Shown here in pieces: positions 50,169-58,775 of a DNA stretch of 64,000 bases. This DNA comes from Micromonospora narathiwatensis (GTDB lineage Bacteria > Actinomycetota > Actinomycetes > Mycobacteriales > Micromonosporaceae): the NCBI RefSeq assembly GCF_900089605.1, contig NZ_LT594324.1, positions 5,828,001 through 5,892,000 of the forward strand, given 5' to 3'. The position numbers were made by a program, and so were the translations under genes. Numbering within the stretch: position 1 is the first letter of the stretch; each line of letters opens with the position of its first letter. The notes under the pieces were generated by a model. It worked only from the letters and a program-made list of their open reading frames with translations. It did not search any database and was not told the origin of the DNA.

Positions 50169-51549
50169 CGATCCAGCCGTAGGCGCCGCTCACCCAGACG
50201 GCCAGCGGCACCAGGGCGACGATCAGCAGGATCTCGACGATGTCGAGGGTCCGTCCCCAGACCGGCGAGATCCGCTTGCCCGCCACGCTGAGGCCGTAGA
50301 TCAGGCTGATCACCGCCGCCAGCAGCAGGCCGCCCAGAATCAGCCCGAGCCGGACCGGCAGCGCCCCGGTGCCGAAGGTGGCCGCGGCGGCCAGCCCCAG
50401 ACCGGCGGTGCCGGCGAGCAGCACCGGGGTGCGCTGGGCGCGGCCGATGAACGGGCGGGCCCGCAGCAGCGACAGCAGGGCCAGGACGAGGCAGAGCAGC
50501 ACCGCCGGCAGCCGGCCGTTGCCGGCGAGCACCACCTGGCCGCCGAGCACCAGCACCGCGACCGTCCACAGCAGGCCGGTGAGGAACGCGTCGGCCCGCT
50601 CGCTGTTGCGCAGCACACGCGGGCCGTCGACCGACTCGGTGTCGGTCTTCAGGTCGTCCGGGCCGGTCGGGATCGACGGCACCGGCAGCCGGGCCAGCCG
50701 GTAGGCGATCATCGGCAGCATCGGCAGGGCGGCGAACGCGACGGTCGCGATCACCGCCGCGGCGGCCGCCGCGCCGAGCCCGAAGACCAGGCAGAGCACC
50801 GCGCCGATGGCGACCGCCGCGCCCACCGCGACCGCGCCGAGGAACAGCGGCAGCCGGTCACCGACGGCGAGCGCGGCCACCGCGCCGAAGAGCACCACCG
50901 CGGTCGCGGCCAGGAGCACGTGTGGGCTGTCCAGCTCGGCCAGCTTCCGGTCCCCGGCGAGGACCAGCAGGCCGCCGACCGCCGCGTAGCCGAGGCCGGC
51001 CATGGCCAGCACCGCGCCGGTCCGGCTGTCGCCGGCCGCGCGGGACAGCACCGCGGCGCTCACCACCAGGGCGACCGCGACCACGAGCGCGGCGAGCGCG
51101 CCGGGCAACTGCGGCGGACCGGCGAAGAGCGCCGCAGCCGCGCCGCCGGCCAGGGCGACGCCGGCGAAGAGCGCGGCGAACGCCCGGGTGGTGCCGACCT
51201 GCCAGGTGCCGGGACGCTGGTTGGTCGCGGTGGCGACGGCGTCCACCACGTCGTCGAAGACGATCTCGGGGGCGGCGTCGGCCCGGGGGTTGAAATAGAG
51301 CACCTCGCCGTCGCGCACGCCGAGCTGTGCGGCGGTACGGCCACCGTCCAGCGGCTGCCCACCGAGCCGGGACAGGCTCCACCCGCCGTGCCGCACGCCC
51401 TCGTCGGCGAGGTCCTCGCCGGCGTACCGCAGCAGCGTGGGCAGCAGGTCGGCCAGCGGTACGTCCGACGGCAACGCCAGGTCCATCCTGGTCCGCGGCG
51501 CCACGATGGTGATCCGGCTCAGCCCGCCGGTCGCCGCCTTCGTCGCCAC
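50152..51549 (-). CDS. eccD: type VII secretion integral membrane protein EccD
   Basis: 465 residues from GTG 51549 (GAGGAGG five bases upstream). Residues ~10-95 are the ubiquitin-like cytosolic domain (SRITIVAPRTRMDLALPSDV, LADLLPTLLRYAGE, LGGQPLDGGRTAAQLGVRDG). Eleven membrane helices follow, the first near [20 protein letters not shown]. EccD forms the channel vestibule in ESX complexes. The EPxxxxDD-like stretch KTDTESVDGPRVLRNSERAD is a typical cytosolic loop. Divergent from eccC; convergent with eccE. Confidence 0.95.
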   Translation of the reverse strand: MATKAATGGLSRITIVAPRTRMDLALPSDVPLADLLPTLLRYAGEDLADEGVRHGGWSLSRLGGQPLDGGRTAAQLGVRDGEVLYFNPRADAAPEIVFDDVVDAVATATNQRPGTWQVGTTRAFAALFAGVALAGGAAAALFAGPPQLPGALAALVVAVALVVSAAVLSRAAGDSRTGAVLAMAGLGYAAVGGLLVLAGDRKLAELDSPHVLLAATAVVLFGAVAALAVGDRLPLFLGAVAVGAAVAIGAVLCLVFGLGAAAAAAVIATVAFAALPMLPMIAYRLARLPVPSIPTGPDDLKTDTESVDGPRVLRNSERADAFLTGLLWTVAVLVLGGQVVLAGNGRLPAVLLCLVLALLSLLRARPFIGRAQRTPVLLAGTAGLGLAAAATFGTGALPVRLGLILGGLLLAAVISLIYGLSVAGKRISPVWGRTLDIVEILLIVALVPLAVWVSGAYGWIVNLRP

Positions 51550-51719
51550 TGTGGCCTCCTCGTGCTCGCCTACGATCCACCTCGGCCGGTGGTGTCGCAC
51601 CCCGTGGGTCCACGACGCCCTCGGGAGATTACCTACGATGGCGGTCGCACAGGTTGCCCACCCGACGGCTCGGGTGAGTGGCAGACCGCAATCAGGGCCG
51701 CTTCTGGGGAGGAGATGCC
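51550..51719. promoter_or_regulatory. divergent eccD/eccC promoter region
   Basis: 170 bp between eccD (minus) and eccC (plus). Holds GTGGGTCC (51604-51611) and CCTACGAT (51632-51639), the same two motifs as in the eccB/eccE gap, and the eccC ribosome site GGAGGAG about six bases before GTG 51720. Confidence 0.45.
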
Positions 51720-54700
51720 GTGAGCACGGTGGTGTTCCGCCGGCTTCCGCGTCAACCGGGGCCCGCGCTGCCGCGCGGCGAGGTGCTGCTGGAGTCCCCG
51801 CCGGAGCTGCCCGAGCAGCAGCCGCGCGGGATGGGCCAGGTGTTGATGATCCTGCCGATGCTGTGCGGGGTCGGCGCGATGGCGTTCCTCTACGCCGGGC
51901 GCGGCGGCGGCATGATGACGTACGTCGCCGGCGGCCTCTTCGGCGTGTCGATGCTGGGCATGGCGATCGGCACCCTCGGCAACGGCGGCAACGACAAGGC
52001 CGAGTTGAACGCCGAACGGCGCGACTACATGCGGTACCTGGCCCAGATGCGCAAGCGCACCCGCCGGGCCGCGGAGCAGCAGCGCGCCGCGATGGCCTGG
52101 CGGCACCCGGAGCCGGACGCGCTCTGGTCGATCGCCGCCTCGCGTCGGCTGTGGGAGCGGCGGATCACCGAGGACGACTTCGGTGAGACCCGGATCGCGC
52201 TCGGCCCGCAGCGGCTGGCGGTGGAGATCGTGCCGCCGGAGACCAAGCCGGTGGAGGACCTGGAGCCGATGAGCGCGATCGCGCTGCGCCGGTTCGTCCG
52301 GGCCCACTCCAGCGTGCCGGACCTGCCCACCGCGCTCTCGCTGCGCGCGTTCAGCCGGATCGTGCTGCGCGGCGACCGGGAGCCGGTGCTCGACCTGGCC
52401 CGGGCCGCGCTGGGCCAGCTGGTCACCTTCCACGCCCCGGACGACATGGTCGTGGCGGTGGTGGCCGCACCGGACCGGCAACCGGTGTGGGACTGGGCGA
52501 AGTGGCTTCCGCACGCCCAGCACCCAGGGCGTACGGACGCGGCGGGCGCCCGCCGGATGGTCTTCGCCAGCCTCGCCGAGGCGGAGGCGGCGCTCGCCAA
52601 CGAGCTGGGCGGACGCCCCCGGTTCGCCCCGGAGGCGAAGCCGCTCACCACCGCCCCGCACGTGGTGGTGGTGCTCGACGGCGGCGAGGTCACGGCGACC
52701 TGCGCGCTGATGGGCCCGGGCCTGCTCGGCGCCACGGTGATCGACCTCTCCGGCACCGTGCCCCGCGACGCCGGTCGCTGGCTGCTCTGCCTCGACGTCG
52801 GCGACGGCAGCGGGCTGGACCTGGTCCGGGGCGCGACGTCGTCCCGGCTCGGCCGGCCGGACCGGCTGACCGTGGCCGCCGCCGAGGGGCTGGCCCGGCA
52901 GATCGCCCCCTACCGGCTCTCCCAGCAGCAGGGGGCCACCGCCGAGGAGCCGCTGGCCCGCAGCATGGAGCTGCCGGATCTGCTCGGCGTCGGCGACGCG
53001 GCCACCGTGGACGTGCAGCAGACCTGGCGGCCGCGCAGCCACCGGGACCGGCTGCGCATCCCGCTCGGCGTCGGACCGGACGGCAACGTGGTCGAGCTGG
53101 ACTTCAAGGAGTCGGCCCACGAGGGCATGGGCCCGCACGGCCTGGTCATCGGCGCGACCGGCTCTGGCAAGAGCGAGCTGCTGCGTACGGTCGTGGGCGC
53201 GCTGGCCGTCACGCACTCGTCCGAGGAGCTCAACTTCGTCCTGGTCGACTTCAAGGGTGGCGCCACCTTCGCCTCGCTGGACGCGTTGCCGCACACCAGC
53301 GCGGTGATCACCAACCTCTCGGACGAGCTGCCGCTGGTCGACCGGATGCGCGACGCGCTGGCCGGCGAGATGAACCGCCGCCAGGAGGTGCTCCGGGCGG
53401 CCGGCAACTACGTCTCCCGCTACGACTACGAGAAGGCCCGGGGGGCCGGCGAGCCGCTGGAGCCGATGCCCAGCCTGCTGATCATCTGCGACGAGTTCAG
53501 CGAACTGCTCGCCGCCAAGCCGGACTTCATCGACCTGTTCGTGATGATCGGCCGGCTCGGCCGGTCGCTCGGCGTGCACCTGCTGCTGGCCAGCCAGCGG
53601 CTGGAGGAGGGGAAGCTCCGGGGGCTCGACACCCACCTGTCGTACCGGATCGGTCTGCGGACCTTCTCGGCCGTCGAGAGCCGGATCGTGCTCGGTGTGC
53701 CGGACGCGTACGAGCTGCCGAACGCGCCCGGCCACGGCTACCTCAAGACCGACACCAGCACCATGCTCCGGTTCCGGGCGGCGTACGTCTCCGGGCCGTA
53801 CCGGGCACCGGGGCAGGTGCAGCGGTCCACCCGGGCGCAGGTGCAACGCCGGATCGTCCCGTACGGCATCGACTACGTGCCGGTGCCGGCCCTGCCCACG
53901 GTGGAGGCCGCACCGGAGCCGGAGCAGGCCGCCGACGGCAAGGCCGTGGCCATGCTGGACGTGCTGATCGACCGGCTCAAGGGGCGGGGCCGCGCGGCGC
54001 ACCAGGTCTGGCTGCCGCCGCTGGCCGAGCCGCCGAGCCTGGGCGAGCTGCTGCCGCCGCTGAGCGTGCACCCGACGTTCGGCCTGTGCACCGCCAACTG
54101 GCCGGGGCGGGGGCGGCTCACCGTGCCGGTCGGCATCGTCGACCGCCCGTACGAGCAGCGGCGCGACCCGATGATGGTGGACCTGTCCGGCGCGGGCGGC
54201 AACGTGGTGATCGTCGGCGCCTCGCTGAGCGGCAAGAGCACCATGCTGCGTTCGATGCTCGCCTCGCTGGCGCTCACCCACACCCCGCGCGAGGCGCAGT
54301 TCTTCTGCCTCGACTTCGGCGGTGGCGCGCTGCGCAGCCTGGAAGGGCTGCCGCACATGTCCGGGGTGGCCGGCCGGCGGGACACCGAGGCGGTCCGGCG
54401 GACCGTGGCCGAGGTGGTCGCGATCATCGACGAGCGGGAGCTGCGCTTCACCCAGCACGGCATCGACTCGGTGGCCAGCTACCGCCGGCGCCGGGCGGCC
54501 GGTGAGTTCGCCGACGACCCGTTCGGCGACATCTTCCTGGTGGTCGACGGCTGGAACACCCTGCGCCAGGAGTACGAGGAGCTGGAGCAGACCATCACCA
54601 ACCTGGCCAACCGGGGGCTGGGTTTCGGCGTACACGTGGTCATCACGGCCGTGCGGTGGGCGGAGATCCGGATCAACATGCGGGATCTGCTCGGCACGAA

Positions 54701-55682
54701 GCTGGAGCTGCGGCTCGGCGACCCGGCCGAGTCGGAGATCGACCGCCGCGCCGCGCAGAACGTGCCGGGCGGCACCCCCGGTCGCGGTCTGACCCGCGAC
54801 AAGCTGCACTTCCTCACCGGGGTCTCGCGGATCGACGGCAAGCGCGACATCGAGGACCTGACCGAGGCGTCGGTCGCCCTGGCCGGGCACGTGGCGACCA
54901 ACTGGCCGGGCCGGCCCGCGCCGAAGGTACGCCTGCTGCCGCGCAAGCTGCCCGTCGCCGAGCTGGCGAAGGTGATCGACCGGTCGGCTCCGGGCATCCC
55001 GATCGGCGTCAACGAGTCGGCGCTCGCCCCGGTGTACCTGGACCTGGCCAGCGAGCCGCACCTGACCGTGTTCGGCGACGCCGAGTGCGGCAAGACCAAC
55101 CTGCTGCGGCTGATCGCCCGGGGCATCGCCGAGCGGTACACGCCGGCCCAGGCCCGGCTGGTCATCGCCGACTACCGGCGCGGCCTGCTGGGCGCGGTGG
55201 AGGGCGACCACCTGCTCGACTACGCGCCGTCGAACCAGGTGTTCAGCCAGGGGCTGGGCTCGATCCGCAGCGCGTTGCAGAACCGGCTGCCGGGCCCGGA
55301 CGTGACGACCGCCCAGCTGCGTGACCGGAGCTGGTGGAAGGGTCCGGACCTCTACATCGTGGTCGACGACTACGACCTGGTCGCCTCGGGCGGCAACAAC
55401 CCGCTCAGCGCGCTGACCGAGCTGCTGCCGCAGGCCCGGGACATCGGCCTGCACCTGATCATCACCCGGCGGGTGGGCGGCGTGGCCCGGGCCCTCTACG
55501 AGCCGGTGCTGCAACGCCTGCGGGAGCTGGACTCGCCGGGCCTGCTGATGTCCGGCAGCCGGGAGGAGGGCGCGGTCTTCGGCAACCTGCGGCCGAGCCC
55601 GCAGCCGCCGGGTCGGGGCACCCTGGTCCGCCGCCGCGACGGCCAGCAGCTCATCCAGACCGCCTGGACCGAGCCGGCCTAG
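51720..55682 (+). CDS. eccC: type VII secretion motor ATPase EccC (three-domain form)
   Basis: 1320 residues from GTG 51720. Two N-terminal membrane helices ([38 protein letters not shown]) precede three FtsK/SpoIIIE ATPase domains. Walker A of domain 1 is GATGSGKS (478-485), with [16 protein letters not shown] Walker B (LLIICDEF); of domain 2 GASLSGKS (833-840), with IFLVVDGW; of domain 3 GDAECGKT (1119-1126), with YIVVDDYD. EccCa and EccCb are fused, as in ESX-3/4-like systems. It drives substrate export and recognises the C-terminal tails of Esx pairs. The WXG100 pair follows after 240 bp. Confidence 0.95.
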   Translation: MSTVVFRRLPRQPGPALPRGEVLLESPPELPEQQPRGMGQVLMILPMLCGVGAMAFLYAGRGGGMMTYVAGGLFGVSMLGMAIGTLGNGGNDKAELNAERRDYMRYLAQMRKRTRRAAEQQRAAMAWRHPEPDALWSIAASRRLWERRITEDDFGETRIALGPQRLAVEIVPPETKPVEDLEPMSAIALRRFVRAHSSVPDLPTALSLRAFSRIVLRGDREPVLDLARAALGQLVTFHAPDDMVVAVVAAPDRQPVWDWAKWLPHAQHPGRTDAAGARRMVFASLAEAEAALANELGGRPRFAPEAKPLTTAPHVVVVLDGGEVTATCALMGPGLLGATVIDLSGTVPRDAGRWLLCLDVGDGSGLDLVRGATSSRLGRPDRLTVAAAEGLARQIAPYRLSQQQGATAEEPLARSMELPDLLGVGDAATVDVQQTWRPRSHRDRLRIPLGVGPDGNVVELDFKESAHEGMGPHGLVIGATGSGKSELLRTVVGALAVTHSSEELNFVLVDFKGGATFASLDALPHTSAVITNLSDELPLVDRMRDALAGEMNRRQEVLRAAGNYVSRYDYEKARGAGEPLEPMPSLLIICDEFSELLAAKPDFIDLFVMIGRLGRSLGVHLLLASQRLEEGKLRGLDTHLSYRIGLRTFSAVESRIVLGVPDAYELPNAPGHGYLKTDTSTMLRFRAAYVSGPYRAPGQVQRSTRAQVQRRIVPYGIDYVPVPALPTVEAAPEPEQAADGKAVAMLDVLIDRLKGRGRAAHQVWLPPLAEPPSLGELLPPLSVHPTFGLCTANWPGRGRLTVPVGIVDRPYEQRRDPMMVDLSGAGGNVVIVGASLSGKSTMLRSMLASLALTHTPREAQFFCLDFGGGALRSLEGLPHMSGVAGRRDTEAVRRTVAEVVAIIDERELRFTQHGIDSVASYRRRRAAGEFADDPFGDIFLVVDGWNTLRQEYEELEQTITNLANRGLGFGVHVVITAVRWAEIRINMRDLLGTKLELRLGDPAESEIDRRAAQNVPGGTPGRGLTRDKLHFLTGVSRIDGKRDIEDLTEASVALAGHVATNWPGRPAPKVRLLPRKLPVAELAKVIDRSAPGIPIGVNESALAPVYLDLASEPHLTVFGDAECGKTNLLRLIARGIAERYTPAQARLVIADYRRGLLGAVEGDHLLDYAPSNQVFSQGLGSIRSALQNRLPGPDVTTAQLRDRSWWKGPDLYIVVDDYDLVASGGNNPLSALTELLPQARDIGLHLIITRRVGGVARALYEPVLQRLRELDSPGLLMSGSREEGAVFGNLRPSPQPPGRGTLVRRRDGQQLIQTAWTEPA

Positions 55683-55922
55683 GGGGAGGGAACCGGCTCC
55701 GCCGGCGCCGGGGCGACATTCGTCCATGTCGTACGGTCGGGAGCGGAAGGTGTTGCGGCGTCCCGGCTTGTCGGAAACGACGAAACGGATGCAGGGCTGC
55801 GCGGGTTGGAGGTCGTCCGCTACCGTTCGGTTGAAGTGTCCGTCGGTGGGGTGCGCACGCCTTGCCGCGGGGGAGGGGCGCGGCGGATCCGCCGCCACGA
55901 AGATGACGGAAGGGTGTGAAGC
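55683..55922 (+). promoter_or_regulatory. 240-bp region upstream of the WXG100 pair
   Basis: Probable promoter region of the esx pair. TACCGT near 55819 may be a -10 box, and GGAAGG at about 55909 is the ribosome site of the first gene. No other gene or repeat seen. Confidence 0.35.
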
Positions 55923-56231
55923 ATGGCGTTCGAGGTCAGTGCAGCGACTCTGCACACCGCCGCGAGTGACGTGCGGTCCACGCGCAGCGACGTCGACGGC
56001 GAACTCAAGAAGCTGTGGAACGTGGTCGACGATCTGGCGATGGCCTGGAAGGGCCAGGCGTCCTCGGGTTTCCAGAACCTGATGACGCGCTGGAACGAGG
56101 ACACGGCCAAGCTGCTGACGGCGATGGACAACATCGCCGACCTGCTCGACAAGTCGGGCACGACGCACCAGGTCAACGACGAAGAGCAGCAGCAGATGCT
56201 GGACAAGTTCCACGCTGCTCTCAACCCGTGA
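55923..56231 (+). CDS. WXG100 protein (CFP-10-like)
   Basis: 102 residues, helix-turn-helix hairpin. The WxG turn is W42-K-G44 in LAMAWKGQASSGFQNLMTRW. The first helix is VSAATLHTAASDVRSTRSDV, the second runs to NIADLLDKSG. The C-terminal part TTHQVNDEEQQQMLDKFHAA lacks a clear YxxxD/E motif, so the signal may be on the partner. ATG 55923 with GGAAGGGTG. Partner gene begins 28 bp after its stop. Secreted by the ESX machine as a heterodimer. Confidence 0.92.
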   Translation: MAFEVSAATLHTAASDVRSTRSDVDGELKKLWNVVDDLAMAWKGQASSGFQNLMTRWNEDTAKLLTAMDNIADLLDKSGTTHQVNDEEQQQMLDKFHAALNP

Positions 56232-56259
56232 TCCGCGCTGACGAGCAGAGGGGGAACTG

Positions 56260-56538
56260 ATGAGCATCAAGGTTGACTACGCCGTCCTCGAGAGCAGCAA
56301 CCAGCAGATGCAGGCCATCTCGCGGACCATCGACGAGAAGCTCGACACGCTGCGCTCGATGCTGACCAAGCTGGAGTGGGAAGGCCAGGACCGGGTCGCG
56401 TACCAGCAGCACCAGGCCCAGTGGGACGCCGCCGTGCGGGACATCAACCGGGTCCTCAACGACATCGGCAACGCCGTCGGCATCGCGCGGGAGAACTACA
56501 TGACCACCGAGATGAGCAACTCGAAGGTCTGGGAGTGA
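56260..56538 (+). CDS. WXG100 protein (ESAT-6-like)
   Basis: 92 residues. WxG turn at W40-E-G42 (KLEWEGQDRVAYQQHQAQWD); VDYAVLESSNQQMQAISRTI and VRDINRVLNDIGNAVGIARE are the two helices. Near the end ENYMTTEMSNSKVW offers a YxxxE signal (Y-M-T-T-E) for type VII export. The final W and hydrophobic VW resemble the EccC-binding tail. GAGGGGG before ATG 56260. A strong terminator follows at 56551. Confidence 0.92.
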   Translation: MSIKVDYAVLESSNQQMQAISRTIDEKLDTLRSMLTKLEWEGQDRVAYQQHQAQWDAAVRDINRVLNDIGNAVGIARENYMTTEMSNSKVWE

Positions 56539-56550
56539 AATAATCGGCCG

Positions 56551-56589
56551 CTGCGGCTCCGGTCCGGCTCGATCGGACCGGAGCCGCAG
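56551..56589 (+). terminator. terminator after the WXG100 pair
   Basis: CTGCGGCTCCGGTCCG (56551-56566) and CGGACCGGAGCCGCAG (56574-56589) are perfect 16-bp arms around GCTCGAT. It starts 12 bp after the second esx stop and precedes the mycosin gene by 33 bp, so the mycosin either has its own promoter or is read through. Confidence 0.75.
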
Positions 56590-56622
56590 TGCATTACGGT
56601 CGATCGAGGTCCTGGGAGCGCC

Positions 56623-58158
56623 ATGGGTACGGGGAAACATCGTCGGTCACTGCTGCGTTCCGCCGCCGCGGCGCTGGCGTTGGCCGTGACCGCCGGTACT
56701 GGTGTGCTGTTCTCCCCGACCCCCGCCCGCGCGGACACCGTACGCGGTCTCCAGTGGTATTACGACACGTTGAAGATCCCGCAGGCGCAGAAGCTCACCC
56801 GTGGCAAGGGCGTCGTGGTGGCCGTGGTCGACAGCGGGGTGTACGCCGCCCATCCCGACCTGAAGGGCCAGGTGCTGCCCGGTAAGGGGCTGGACTCCGA
56901 CGTCGCCCCCGACGGCCGCAGCGACCCCGACCAGGAGACGGGCCACGGCACCATGATCGCCGGCGCCATCGTCGGCCGCGGCGGTGGCAGCATGCACCTG
57001 CTGGGCATCGCCCCCGACGCCAAGGTTCTGCCGGTCGGCCTCGGCGCCGCCCAGCGTGACCGGGACCTCGCCGGGGGCATCCGATGGGCGGCCGACCACG
57101 GTGCTGGCGTCATCAATCTGTCGATCGTGGAGGGTCCGACCGCCTATCCCGACACGATGGAGGCGGTGCGCTACGCGGCCAGCAAGGACGTGGTCGTGGT
57201 CGCCGGCGCCGGCAACCTGGTGCAGGGCATGCGCGGTGTGCAGTCGCCGGCCAAGATCCCGGGCGTCATCGCGGTCGGGGGCAGCGATCGTCGCGGGGGC
57301 GCCTGGTCCGGGTCGACCTCCGGCCCGGAGATGGTGCTCAGCGCTCCCGCCGAGCGGATCATCAGCACCGCACCTCCGGGCGTCACCTCGAACGGCTACG
57401 GCGTCTCCGACGGCACCAGCATGTCCACCGCGCTCGTCTCCGGGGTCGCGGCGCTGGTGCGGGCACGCTATCCCGATCTCGACGCGGCCAACGTGGTGAA
57501 CCGGCTGATCCGCACCGCACGGGACGCCGGACCGCCCGGCCGGGACCCCGAGTTCGGCTTCGGGGTGGTCGACCCGGTCGCCGCGCTGACCCGGTCGGTG
57601 CCGGCGGTGACCGAGAACCCGCTCCTCGCGGACGCGGCACCGGCACCGAGCGCGACCGCCAACCAGGGCGGTGACAAGAAGGACGACGAGCCGATGGTCT
57701 CCTTCGGGCTCGCCAAGGGCGCCGGTCCGATCATCCAGACCGTGCTCTGCCTGCTGGTGGTCGTCGCGATCGTGGTGGTGCTGGTGCTCGCCCGCCGGCG
57801 GTCCGCCCGCCGTCGGGCGGCGCAGACCCCACCCGGCCCGCAGTTCGGCCCCGGGCACGGCCCGCCGCCCGGCTACGGTCCGCCGCCCGGCTACGGCCCG
57901 CCGCCGGGCTACGGTCCGCCGCCCGGCTACGCTCCGCCGCCCGGCTACGCTCCGCCGCACGGGCCCGGCCAGTCGCCCGGCTCCGGAATGCCCGGTCACG
58001 GATCACCACCGGGCTACCCGCCGGCCCAACCGCATCCGCATCCGTACCCGCCTCGGCTGCCGGGTCAGCCGGTTCCGCCGCAGCCGTTCGCGCCACCGCC
58101 CGGACCGGGCGTGCCGCCCGGCGCGGCGGGGCCGCCGACCGGGCCCGACCAGCGCTGA
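56623..58158 (+). CDS. mycP: mycosin-type subtilisin protease with PPPGY-repeat tail
   Basis: 511 residues. Signal peptide (LLRSAAAALALAVTAGTGVL, cleavage after ARA). Catalytic triad D70 (VAVVDSGV), H108 (GHGTMIAG) and S266 (DGTSMSTALVSG); oxyanion Asn198 in GAGN. A membrane helix near residue 370 (VLCLLVVVAIVVVLVLA) is followed by about 130 cytosolic residues with five PPPGY(G/A) repeats (57862-57951). Two things differ from known mycosins: the N-terminal Cys pair is missing and the tail is very long. Part of the ESX locus; processes ESX substrates or stabilises the complex. Confidence 0.88.
   Translation: MGTGKHRRSLLRSAAAALALAVTAGTGVLFSPTPARADTVRGLQWYYDTLKIPQAQKLTRGKGVVVAVVDSGVYAAHPDLKGQVLPGKGLDSDVAPDGRSDPDQETGHGTMIAGAIVGRGGGSMHLLGIAPDAKVLPVGLGAAQRDRDLAGGIRWAADHGAGVINLSIVEGPTAYPDTMEAVRYAASKDVVVVAGAGNLVQGMRGVQSPAKIPGVIAVGGSDRRGGAWSGSTSGPEMVLSAPAERIISTAPPGVTSNGYGVSDGTSMSTALVSGVAALVRARYPDLDAANVVNRLIRTARDAGPPGRDPEFGFGVVDPVAALTRSVPAVTENPLLADAAPAPSATANQGGDKKDDEPMVSFGLAKGAGPIIQTVLCLLVVVAIVVVLVLARRRSARRRAAQTPPGPQFGPGHGPPPGYGPPPGYGPPPGYGPPPGYAPPPGYAPPHGPGQSPGSGMPGHGSPPGYPPAQPHPHPYPPRLPGQPVPPQPFAPPPGPGVPPGAAGPPTGPDQR
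57862..57951 (+). repeat. 18-bp tandem repeat coding PPPGY(G/A)
   Basis: Five units of CCGCCGCCCGGCTACGGT-type sequence, third bases varying (C/G), encode PPPGYG, PPPGYG, PPPGYG, PPPGYA, PPPGYA in the mycosin tail. Number of copies may differ between strains. Confidence 0.8.
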
Positions 58159-58194
58159 CGCCGGCACCACGAGTACTGCCAGGGGAGGACAGGA

Positions 58195-58758
58195 ATGAGC
58201 TGGGAAGTCAGCCAGAACGTCAGCAAGGATCCGGACCGGGTCGACCAACGGTTCAACGTTCCGATGCCGGTCAACCCGGGCATGCCGTTCGTCGGCGACG
58301 TACGGGGAGTCAGCTTCGACCGGGTCGGTGTCGAACAGGCCCACACCCCCTCCCAACTGGTGGCCGGCGAGGGCGAGCAGGGGGTGCAGACCGAGTGGGA
58401 CGCCGGCAGCCTCGACTCGGCGAAGACCTGGCTGGAGGCGCACGCCGAGTACGTGTACCGGCTCTCCTACAGCATGTCCGCGATCAAGGATGAACTCGGC
58501 GGGGACCAGGCCGCCGCCGGCAGCGGCTCGCTGGGCGGCTTCGCGAACGCCAAGCAGTTGGCCACGGAGCACCTCAAGCTCTACGGCAGCACCGAGCAGG
58601 GGTTGCGTTCGCTCTCCGAGAGCCTCTACGCGGCGGCCGACGCGCTGGGCGAGGTCAAGCGGAAGTACGAGGACGCCGAGCACGCCAACTCCATGACGGC
58701 GCAGGAGATGCAGCAGGCGTTCAACAATGCCGCTCGTGGCGGCGGCGAGAAGGACTGA
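58195..58758 (+). CDS. ESX-associated helical protein of unknown function
   Basis: 187 residues. The N-terminal ~60 are extended and Pro-rich (SWEVSQNVSKDPDRVDQRFN, VPMPVNPGMPFVGDVRGVSF). From ~75 they are helical: SAKTWLEAHAEYVYRLSYSM, STEQGLRSLSESLYAAADAL, EVKRKYEDAEHANSMTAQEM. The last region carries YEDAE, which fits the YxxxD/E export signal (Y-E-D-A-E), so it may be a substrate. I recognise no family name. The next gene begins 17 bp after its stop. Confidence 0.72.
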   Translation: MSWEVSQNVSKDPDRVDQRFNVPMPVNPGMPFVGDVRGVSFDRVGVEQAHTPSQLVAGEGEQGVQTEWDAGSLDSAKTWLEAHAEYVYRLSYSMSAIKDELGGDQAAAGSGSLGGFANAKQLATEHLKLYGSTEQGLRSLSESLYAAADALGEVKRKYEDAEHANSMTAQEMQQAFNNAARGGGEKD

Positions 58759-58775
58759 GCAGGGGGGACGGGGAG

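Noticed and set aside
51633..56270. A 1545-codon open frame on the minus strand opposite eccC and the esx genes
   Set aside because: It is a codon-bias shadow of the very GC-rich eccC gene. Its translation is low-complexity (Arg, Gly, Pro, His, Asp repeats) with no domain, and eccC has complete motifs throughout.
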